The notes beneath the pieces were generated by a model. It was not told where the DNA came from, did not search any database, and saw only the letters and a list, made by a program, of their open reading frames with translations. From the NCBI GenBank assembly GCA_018857735.1, contig JABMCL010000746.1, positions 533,632-597,631 on the forward strand: a DNA stretch of 64,000 nucleotides. Direction: 5' to 3'. Shown here in pieces: positions 13,887-25,800 of the stretch; within the stretch, counting starts at the first letter, position 1, and the number at the start of each line of letters is the position of its first letter. The stretch comes from Alviniconcha marisindica. Taxonomy: Eukaryota > Mollusca > Gastropoda > Provannidae. The position numbers were made by a program, and so were the translations under genes.

Positions 13887-16800
13887 ATGCATTGATTTTG
13901 GGGGGGGTCAATATATAAATGCACGTTTAAAGAATTTGTGTGTGCTTAGAGTCAGGGCCAGTATGGTTTAGACTTTAGGCATTCCAAGTACCCATTATTA
14001 TTTTTAAATCATACTATAGTGACGCCTCCCCAATTCTAAGTTCTATTTACCTTCGCTTTTTTTCCGTTACAGATGTTGCATGTATTTATTTTGTCATTAG
14101 TATTCATTTTTGCTGTCAAAGTGTTGCTTTACGTCCACAGAAACTGAAGGTTTAATAGGGACGGGAGCCCAGGATGTCCACCTCAACTTTCACACAGCTC
14201 CTGAGCTCTGAAGTATTCATTATGGTTGGACTGCATTTAGTACATGTTTGTAGTTGTTACCCAGACTGAATAATCATCTACCCCACTCCACAACTCATCA
14301 CCACTCACCTGTGCAGTAAGTGGCTGAGATGAAACCGTCTCCATCCTCCGGTGACAGATTGCCAATGACTCTGGCATCAGCCAGATTCAGGATCCTCATG
14401 CTACCGTCAGCTAAAATCAGTGACACCTGGCCTATGGCGCCGATGCCATTGGTGCTGGCTGTTGTGGTGGAACCAGATGCAGCTACAGACATGGACTCTG
14501 GCGATGACTGGCGGCTCCCCATCTCCTCCTCATCCATCTGCTCAGCCACCTCAGGCGGCAGAACAAAGATGTCGCTGATGATGTGTTCTGCTTGCTGCAC
14601 TTTGTGCATCATGCACGGTGTCTCCGCAAGCCGAGTTCTGCCATCACAGGACTGCACTTTGTACACCAACAACCCCCCATACACAAACGAGGAAGGCTCA
14701 GAACTGGCAGCCGTGTCTGGTGGGTCCAGCTGCCGTGGTTCTGGAACAATGTCCACAGGATCAGATGTTTCATCACCCACAGTCTCCATATCCACATTCC
14801 CTGGCTGTGAATGGTCTTTCTGTACCAAACCAGCCACCGGTTTCTCAACATTGCCGTCAGTCATGTACTCACTCCGGGGAGCAACAACAACAATGGCGTA
14901 GTGTCGGTCGACAGTGGGCTGGATAGATCTGACTTCCAACGTCTCACTACAGAACTCTGCTGGAAGCTGTATACACTGCAGAACCGTACCTGACGGTTTC
15001 GGCGGCAGTGTATCCTCCTCCCGATGCTCCCCCTCCTTCTTCTTCTGATCAGATATAACCTCTGCCGGCATGTGCATGTTTGGTGACTGGGGACTCGACC
15101 CCTCTGACCCAAACCCTGAGAAAGAGCTGGTGAGGTCACTGGGACCGTTCTGGAGTATTGGCACAGGTTTCGACTCCGAAGCAGGCCAGTCCTTCAGGGG
15201 CGAGGCTTGAGCAGGGCTGGGCGTGAAGCCCACAATCTGCACGTCAGGATCGAGCCAAGGGTCATTCTCCATCAGCGTGGCCCAGTCTTCGCTGGCCATG
15301 AAACTGTTCATCTGCACCACCTTCCCCGCATCCCCTGCTGGAACAGGCCCTTTGTGTTTACTGCCTTGGCCTCCCCCTGAGCCACTACCGCCGCTCGGAC
15401 CACCACTGCCACTGTTGGCTCTGTTGCCCTTCCCCCCTGAAGATGCTGTCTTGAAATGGCCATCGAAACTCACAACCAGTAGATGTGGAGCAAGTGTGGA
15501 GTCTGGCAACGAGAACTCCTCTCCTCCATCCTCTGCGTTCATGTCAGAGATAATTCTCAAGTCTTCATTCCTAACACCTTCATTCACCTTGTTCATCAGC
15601 TGCACCACCTCACTCCGTCTCTCCAGTGAAGAGGCAAGTTTGGGCGAGGAGGCAGTGTTTGTGCTGTCCGCATTGGCACACTTTGTCCTGCGTAATGACA
15701 CACCACACACCAGTGAGGGATGTACAACATCCACTGTGTCCGTTCCTTTAGATGGTGAACATGAAACAGGTGACAGTTGGTCTGCATCCTTGCGACAAGA
15801 CCAGTCGATGATGCTCAGAGAGGACACTATCAGGTCATTGGACGGTCGCTTGCGTTCTTCTTTGACATCATCTGCCAGCAGAAAAAGAAGAATTCAAAAT
15901 GCTTCAATGAAATATTAATCATGCAGAAAAGAAATTTCATTTAATGCAAACTAATTATAATGGGCAGTTCAGGCAGGGTCGTTAATTCCCTTGACTTTTG
16001 CCCAGCATCGCTTAAGTCCTTGGCTGCTTTTACTTCCAGTGTGTATTTTTTCCACAAAGGAAGGCTGTGACAGTGAATTTTACACTGCCAGCTTTAAGGG
16101 ATTTTTGGAGGCCCATAGTCAGAATGTGTCTGGCAACAAGCAATAACTTGTGCTATAGGATGCCCCTGTTTTTTTTTTATGAACTCGCAGTCTGGTCAGC
16201 CAAAAAATTGATGCAGACACCTTTTTTCCACCCTCCATCCCCTTTCCCCAGTATTTTTTGCAACTGCAACAGTGGTGGCACTTGTACTGCTTCACAATTC
16301 TAGGTTCAACTTCCATTGTTATACACAGCGTGAGGCAACACCTACTCAGAAATCAACCCGGAATTGACGCTGTGACCTCTTGCGACTTCTTGCACGAAAG
16401 ATTATAAAGGGCATTCACTTGTGCAAACCAGCTTAGTTAAATGCATACTTGTACTTCAAAATGCTTCAATGAAATATTAATCATGCAGAAAAGAATTTTC
16501 TTATTTAATCAAACCTTAATTATAATGGGAGGGGGAAAAAAAACATTCACCCACATCTACTGTAAAATAAAGCTGAAGGTTTTCATCGACAGCACCTTCT
16601 GTAACTTAACTGTCAAAACCAAAACTACACTGGTCTGCCACAGCTGTCAGCTTTTTTTTTGCTTTTTTTTGCATTCCCAGTTTGTTCTCGGACATCTAAA
16701 CTAGACAGTACTGATGAATCTGATTGTCTGCAGCAGGTCATCTTTTGGTCTGCCACAGCTGTCAGCTTTTTTTTTTTTTTTTTTTTTTGCATTCCCAGTT

Positions 16801-19800
16801 TGTTCTCAGACATCTAAGCAAGACAGTACTGACGAATCTGATTGTCTGCAGCAGGTCATCTTTGAGGCCCCAACAATGCGGTCAACAATGACACACTTCT
16901 AAGCAGTCCACTCAGTGGTCTACCATACCTAATGTCAGCCTGTTGTTCAGTTCTTCAGAGCACTCTGAACTCATCCTTCACCCCGGCAGGATGACCTACA
17001 CAGCTCACTGGGCATCCCAAACCAACATCCAATCCAGCCAACTCACCCTCAGCATGCTGATGCAGCAGAATGTCCTGCACACAGTCCGGTTCCCCTGTGT
17101 TGTCGGTCAGCTCCTGCTGCTGTTTCTTCTCCTGCACCTTTCGGCTGAGCAAATAAAAGTGCACTGAAGATTGAGGATTGCAAACAAAACAAACAAGGTT
17201 TGTAGCACTGCACAACAAAACAGCCCCCCCCCCCCCCCAATCCCCCTGGAGTTCCTAGTGATATTGTAAGTCACAGTGTTATTGTCAGTATATACATATA
17301 TATGCCTGTTTTACTTGCACTTGGTCTGGCAATTTGTTTGGTTGCCATAAGATTTGGGGTACAGAAAATAATATAGCACTGACAAAGATTCAATGATATC
17401 ATGAGTCACCTTGACTTTGAACATAGCAGTCCAATCTTTTCACAAAACACTCTGGGAGACACTCTGGTTTACAGTAATGCACCATCAAACTATTTTGATT
17501 ATGTCAGTCCTCACTGTGACCTTGACCTTGAAAATAAGAAAGCAATCTTCACAGGACACTCCAGCTCAGGATGCATCACCATACCAAGTTTAATTACAAA
17601 AGGTTCAGCAGTTTAGACAACTGTCCAGACAAACATTAATTGAAAGTAGACTGATGTCCATCTATAGTTTGACAGAAATCTGCATCTGAATGGTACTTTT
17701 ATATGCTTAATCAAGCACATGAAACAGGATTTTGCAAACAACAGCACACTTTAAAGCTTCACTACATTCCATGATGTATGCCTGGGATCAAGCAAAGAAA
17801 AGCAATGACAATGGTCAAGCTTTACCTGTCAACTTGGTCTTGATCCACAGAACTAGTGGTCTTCTCTTTGGCCACCTGTCTGACACTTTCAATCTGCAAT
17901 CCGGTTTTTAATGCCACCACGGCACCGGTCACATCCAGGTTGAAAGTGCACCGTTTCTGTAACAGACCATCACTATCATCAATGCTGCACACAATCCATG
18001 CTAGGTGTGAAAATCTTACCTCAAATGTTTTAGTATAAACTTAAGTTTCATCTCAGCATTTGCACTGCAATTCTGTGTCAGACTGCATTTTACATCATTT
18101 AACCTTTGTGCATTTTAACTGCTTTATATTGAGCAAAAAACTAAAACAGTGTAAAACCCACAATGATGATCAGTATATTTAAGAACTCATAAAAGGATAC
18201 GTAACAAAATCTTAAAACACGAAAACACAAGTTTCATTTGACACTTGTTTTGCCGTTTAATTGGGGGGGGGGGGGGGGGCCTCTCCTGTGATCTTGATGC
18301 AAGTTATGCTCTATAGAGGTCATCATCAGGCAACATTTAAAAGATCTAGATAAGACAGCTGCTAAACAATTAAAAAAATATCCTCCAGAGCTCAAAAAAG
18401 AACTACATATTTCTTGCATATTTATGCAAGCCAAAATTATTACCCCCCCTCCCCCCTCCTTTTTTTTATATAGTCATTTTCACATATACATTAAAGTTAA
18501 TGTAACTCATAAAACTGATACAACCTTGAATTAATATCAAAGTCATAGTGTTAAGAAAATCTCAAGGTTTTTGGCCAGTCCAATAAGGAGTAACCACTTC
18601 CCTTAAAATCACGCAGTAACAGGTCACTAAAGTATTATGTGCAAGATCCTTCCCATGTAACTATCATACAAAGTTCAAACTTATTTAGATCAAAACTTAG
18701 CAAGAGAACAAAACCACCATTTTAACATTTCTGACATTACTGTGACCTTGAAAACATGATCCTCAAAAATGATAAAAAGAGGAGACGCTCAATGGAAATT
18801 ATCATCATGCACAGTTTCAAGAACCCTGCCAAAAAAAAAATGCGGAAGTTACCACAGATGGCTGACCTGGCTAACAATGACAAACTTAAACAACATTTAA
18901 TATAAGTAAAAAAACTAAAACAACAAAAACTGAATAGTAGCAGAAGTTGGAGAAGAAAACAAAGAAAGAAAGAAAAAGGCAAAAGAAGTTATATACAGTA
19001 AACACCACCAGAATCTACTGAACAGACCTGAAGAATGTGGCTGATGTCCCACACCACAATGCTGCCATCCCTTGTGGAGGTTGCAATGAAATCTTCATTG
19101 CAAGTCGTACTTATGCAGGCAATCTGAAAACAAATGGACAGATCTGTAACTAACGTCTTAGCTCTCTGAATGTTGAATTTAGAGATGGAAAAAAAGTTGC
19201 AAGTCATACTTATGCAGGCAATCTGAAAGCATGAACAGATCTATTACCAACATCTTAGCTCTCTGAATGTTAAATTTAGAGATGAAAAAAAAGTTGCAAG
19301 TCATGCAAGCAATCTGAGAAGCATGGACAGATCTGTAACCAACATCTTAGCTCTCTGAATGTTGAATTTAGAGACATTTTTTTTATATTTTTTTTTTATC
19401 CAAGGCAAAAAAAGTTAAACAAACTTTACTGCATTCATGCACAGTAACTTGAGTGGATTGCAGAAATGACTGCTCACCTTATCCTGAACTCCTCCATGTA
19501 GTTGAGCTGGATGAGTTGCATATGTGACTGAAAGGAAGTAAGTTTTTCTATATCAGAACTGTTATTGTAAAGTGATCTGTCCCCCCCCCCCCCCCCCCCC
19601 CGCCACAGAAAAAGAGGCTAACAACCAAACTATGCCAATATGCCTAAAACTAATAAAAATATACCAACAACTTCAGCCATTCAATTCGCATATATATTTC
19701 TTTCTCTCTTTTTCTGACAAGAAATAAGGAACCCTTCTCTTACTAGTAGGTACACTGACACAATGGTTATATCAGCATCAAAAACAACCCCCACACAGAT

Positions 19801-22800
19801 AAAAAGAGCACATAATAACATTAAATTTATTTCTTCCTTGCACTTTGTATCTCTGCAAAAACACCAGGTTTTGTGTAGACACCACTAACAAGATCATTTT
19901 AGCAAACAGTCTTACCTGTGAGGGGAACATTTTGAGTGTAATCGCCTTTGATGTAAGGACAATTGGGAGAGTGTCTCTCATGCTCTGACCTGAAACAGAA
20001 AGTTAATTCACAGTGTCAATTTTACCATAGAATATTGGACAGGTATATATATTTTTTATTTTACCTTCCAGAAATGCATACACACACTAGTTCAATTAAG
20101 TTCCCACATTCATGTCAAATAAATTGATTTCCATGCTGTAAACTACAAGGTTTGTCAAATCTAAACGCAATAAAAAGATCAAATTTTAATGTTTAAAGCA
20201 TAGTGCTCAGCTGTAAAAGTAACCAAACCAATGGCAAGCAGTTCCTTACCATGGTTCATCAGTGGGTTCCCAGCAGACCAGACAGACGTTGCAAGTGAAG
20301 CACATGGCCCTGTCGTCACCTGGTGCATTGGGTTGGTGGTAAAATCCAGCTTGTGCCATGGGTTCAGGCAGGGCCCACCTAAAAAGATGAACGTGCTGTA
20401 CAAACTGTTACACGTTACCAGCTAAATACCAGCCAACCCCAGGCTTGGAGCGTAAATGTAAAACCTCATTTTGATGTCCAGTCCACACCCCACCTGACTG
20501 TTACATGTACATTACCATCACTGCTTATTGAACAGCTTCGGATATTTTGTAGTCATTTTTAACCCTTACTGTATTCACTCAGTCAATAAGACTGCATGTT
20601 GATATATGTACCCGAAACATTTTCCTTTTCACTCAGCTACTAAAGCTTCTGAAACATTAAGCTTTCAAATGTTTATGTAAAAACAAATTTTACGAAAGAA
20701 AAAGAAACAAAAAGCCTACTCACTTGTATTCCATGTGGGGCCACTTGGAGAAGGTTTGTCTGCGAGCAGCCTCACTGTACATGAGAGCTTTGTCGATGAG
20801 GCCAGGTCCAGCTTCCACAATGGAAGAAGGCAGCAGGTGGGCCAGACGATCTGAAATTGCTGAAACGATGGGCAGCCCAGGCCCCTGTTGGGAACCTCCT
20901 GACCCCTGCTGAGAGCCTCGTTTCATTTCTGACACCAGCGCCGAGCAGACAGACTTCAGAGCAGAGTGTTGTAGCTGAAGGCACACTGTCGCCCACTGGG
21001 AAAGAAAATATACAGATCAAAATGTGTGTGTGTGTGTGTGTGTGTGTGTGAGTTGTGCATGTCTTTTGTGTGTGTGCATGCATGTGTGTCTGGTGCCTGT
21101 CTGCTGGATGTCTGTCATTAGTGTCAAAATAAAACAAGTTCAAATTTCAACAAAACAAAATGCAGAAATATGAAACATACATATTTCGTGAAAGCAAGAG
21201 ATACAGTATACCTGCCACAATTACTGTTTCCTCCTTCCACAGACCGCAATTCTAAAGCTGAAGCAAACTGTTTTCTTTTGTAAGGTGTACTGCTGTACAC
21301 CAACAAATACAAACAATCAAGAAACAACCTGAACTTTTCTGATTGCCAGCTCTCTTCTCTGCATCAAGTGCCATCAAGAACTGAAAAAAATAGTGTCTGG
21401 ACAAGACTACAACAAACAAAGACATTTGGGTCTATGCATACAGACTCAACAATGGAAGAAAGCAACAGCATCAAGTCCACTTCAAGTTCAGCACCTCTCA
21501 CCTTAGCTGTTTTGTGGCTTCCTTGGGTGTCATGACGAGCACTTTCAATGCCACGGTCCAGTTCCTCAGTAACTTCAGCCAAGTGATCACACCCTGCCTC
21601 AAAGCGTGCACTGCTCAAGGCCTTGGTCAGCTGAAGAGCCTGCACCAAGAAAATTTAAAGCAATTAAGGTGGCGTTAAACATGTTAATATTCCAGTTAAG
21701 TTCATTCAGTAACACTTTGTCACAGACTTTCACTTTTACAACATAAACGGAAGGAAAACCACACATGAAACACAAGTCCAACTAGAAAAAAAAGGAAAAA
21801 AAAAGGGCATGCTGCAGTTCCGACAGCAAATATATACCCACTGATATCACACATACACACACAGCATACCACTTCACAATGCATTTTATTTACATCGTAA
21901 GATCAATTATGCATAAATGCTATTAAAACCACTCCAACACTCCTTCATTTTCAAAATCAGTTTGAAATGACTGTCCCAACAGGCCCCCACCCCCTCCCAA
22001 AAGGCATTAAAACTCAAGCATCCATCTATCGAGGCCCAGGGCTCCCATTAGCGAGTATTTTAAGGAGGTCCCTGGGACTCTCTGCTACAACTTTTGGAGG
22101 GTTCCTGGCCAGCTAGGGTCAAGTCTAGTATGAAATGGCAGCTGTACAGAAATATTCTGCTTTGTATGTGATGTTATCTGTCCCTTCTACAACTCAGTTC
22201 TGGGTTCAGTTCTGTTAGACAATGTCACTTATAGTTGTACACTTTCTGGTATGCTGGCTCATTATAGAAGTAATGGGTTTATTCAAAAGCCTATTCTTGA
22301 AGTTTTCCAAGCCAGTATTACTCTGGTTGGCAGCCCTCCCAGCTCTGTAGATGTGTTTTATTAGCATCCATCTGTCAGTATCAAAAGGATTTTTAAGTTG
22401 CAGAGTAAGAAAACAAAACACAGGGCACTTTTGAACATAATACAATTACCAAATATTTGTCTGAAACAAGTTAGAGTAACGTTCTGAATCTGTTAAACAG
22501 ATCAAAACCAAACACAGAACGAAGAGAGAAAGCTTTCATCTTTACAAACTGCAAACAGAGTAATACAAATAGCTAAGGCCGATTCTGTAAATTAATGATG
22601 TGTATTATTTTAACATCACGCAAAACTTAAGTTGCCTCCCTTGATTACTATGATGCCACTTTGAAACAATTACTGTAGAAACTCCACTGATCTTTCTTGA
22701 CAGCTGAAAATGCACAACAAATTATTGTCATGTTAGAAGCCTTCAGACTGACAACCTCTACAGATTTCTCTTTAATCCTCAGCTTCTTTGCATGATTTAT

Positions 22801-25800
22801 TTTATATTAAACCTTTCAGAAGCAGAAGACCAAAATGTCTCAAAATGTAGGGTGCATAAAGCACTGAAATGCTTCCATGGTGATCTCCACGCCATGTGTG
22901 TGCTGGGGTGTTTGAGGTTGAAATAACTTGTGTAGTCCTATGTACCTCATGAAGTTTGGGAGACTGTCAGCAAAGTCACTGTGTTGGTTTATCAGACAGA
23001 AATTGCAGGGTCTGAATACTTCTATTCACAGAAGAGGAGGTCTGGACTACCAAATCCCCTGGGACCCAGACCCTCTAGAGATGGGTTTAGTGCATCCAGT
23101 TCTATTAGGAAGAGGTCTGGACTAACAAATCCCCTGGGACCCAGACCTTCTAGAGATGGGTTTAGTGCATCCTTTTCAGTTCTAGTGCGTAAGGGACAAA
23201 CATCTGCGTGTTAATGGGACCCTGTTATCCCAGTCCAAAGCTGCATTTCCTTCAAGGGGCCATCCCTGACCACCCCACTCTCCAGGCCAGTTTCCTACCT
23301 CTGCCAGGGGGATCTCCAACTTGATGACATCTTCCGCCCTGCTGACTGGGGTCTGCAGCGCGGTGTCCAGCAGGAGGATGCCACGCAAGTCACGCCGCAG
23401 AGACACTGCATGGCTGTCACTGAAGATGCAACGGTCTTTCTCTGCCAGGTATACGCACTGCAGAGCTTCACATTTCTGACCTGAAAAAAGAACAAGGCTT
23501 GCACCCTTTACAGACTGTAATCAAACTCAGTTTTGTTGCCAATGGCAGTGAAAGTTTTTGCATTCACTGTTTTGCTTGCTGAACATCACCAGAAGTTATC
23601 TTGTTTAGCGGGAGTTTCCGCTTGCTTTAGGACCCAGGGTACAGAGTATGATCTCTAGCAAGTCACACAAAACACTCAGTTTCAGCCGGTACTTGGTACT
23701 GGTGACTATATTCTTTACCGGTACAGGGGAAACATTTACCAGTAAAAACCAGCATATGCCGGTCTAGCAGGCTCTGCATCTGCAAGAACTACCCAAACTG
23801 TTCTCTGTAAATCTCACTCTTAGTGCAACTGATGATCCATTTGATAAACTTCAAGAAATGAACTTGTACCCTGTGGCTGGTGAACAACTGCTGTCTGACA
23901 TTTTGCCTCACTTTCCAGGTTTGGTTCGGCACTACCTTCTTTGAGTCATTTAAATTTTGTGCTGTCTAATCCATTTTGTCCTGTCTTGGTCCATTAAAAT
24001 TTTAGCCAACTAGTCAAACTTTTCTTCCAAAGAACAGCAAGATTTTACATTTGAATCCAAGCTGATATTAATGAAATTGTGGTGGTATTGTAATAACACA
24101 AATTTACAATTTTATATTATATAGATCTTTTCAGCTTTTGCCTGTAAATTATTTCACTTATGGATGCATATTATAAACACTAAACCTCACTGGTAAAACT
24201 GTTCTCAGTGTTTTAGTCTCTTGTTAAAGTAAAATATAAGCTGTAGTAATTTTAAATTAAATATATGTTTTGTGAAGCACAACACCACAAAAGTTATTTT
24301 ACCTTTTTTAGTGCACAAGCCTTTGGCTTTGCCTAATTCAAAAATTGGTAGTAATCAAAACCAAAATCCCACTCAAACTAGGTTTGTCATCATGTGTGGC
24401 AAAATATCCCTGTTGTAACACTAAAAGTAAGAGTAAGACTGAAGAGACTAATTGTAATACTGTAAACTTATCAGTGTATTATTCACCTACTGTCAGTACA
24501 TATTTGACATTATGCCCACTTAGTAAATTTATTTGTGCTTGGTCTGGTGAGGAATACTACCTACACAAACACACTGACAATCTAGTCTGGTTTACTGGTT
24601 GCAAAGAGATCAGTCAGCAATGAAACAGAAAGTAAAGGACTGACAGTCAATGGAGTTTTTTTTTTTTACTATGATGTTAATCTCCAATCTCTTCCGAAGA
24701 CAATGATGTACCACCAAACAAAGATTGGTTACAAAAGGATAGAGCTTCAGTAGGTATAATGGTCCAAAAAGTCATATTTTGATTACATCAGTTCTCACTG
24801 TGAATGTGAGTGTGACCCTGATCTTGAAAATAGCAACTTTTTCACATGACACTCTAGCTCATGGTGATATATTTAATATTAGCAGAACAAGTGTGGTTAC
24901 AAAAGGTTAAGCAGTTCATCAGAGGATCACCTGGACAAAACATCAGTTAAAATTCTGAACCTTCACTGTGGCCCTGACCTTGACTACAGTAACCCAATCT
25001 TTTCACAAAACACACCAAGGGCAATGAATAAAGTATCACCAAACTAAGTTTGGTTCCAATAGGATCAGCAATTCATAAGATATTGAGAGAGAAACCATCA
25101 CATTCTGACTCAATTTTGATCTACCCCATATGACCTCGACCTTGAAGATAGCAAAACAATCTTTTTACACAACACTCCTACTCATGATGCGTAACCATAC
25201 CAAGTTTGGTTACAAAAGGTTCGACCAGTCAGAAAACACTGTCCACATAAGCATCAAATATCATTATCAGTCAAAATTTAGAACTAATGATGCGAACATG
25301 AATACAATTTTAGCCAATCATTGCCCATTTTATTGTAAGTCATATATCTGAAGACAGATTCTTACGAGTTACATCACTGAAAATGTAAATTACATTTTTG
25401 TTCATCTTTAAAAAAATAAAAAAAATAAAAGTTTTTTCATTTTTATAGTACAAACTACAATAGTAGACTTGTGGATTCATATTCTATTTCTACAGTCATT
25501 TGGTCATCCTGTGACATCACCCACCAGTTCATTAAAACTTAAAATAAAAGTTCTCTCTCTCTCTCTCTGTCTGGGGGCTTCAAAAGGCAACCCAGAATTC
25601 ATTCAAATATCACAGATAAACATCACAGATAAACATCACAGAAAAACATATTTTTTCTTCCATGATTACATTTACAAACATAATATACTGCATTTGGTTT
25701 TTTAACTGCTTAAAACACATGAACGAAGAAGGGGAAAAGTCACTTTAAAGGAATGTATTAATTAAAGGTATGTATTAACTGTTATTACTATAGCACTCTT

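Noticed and set aside
14320..15918. Long plus-strand open frames opposite BIRC6 exon 11
   Set aside because: They are antisense shadows of a GC-rich exon whose minus-strand frame is clearly conserved BIRC6.
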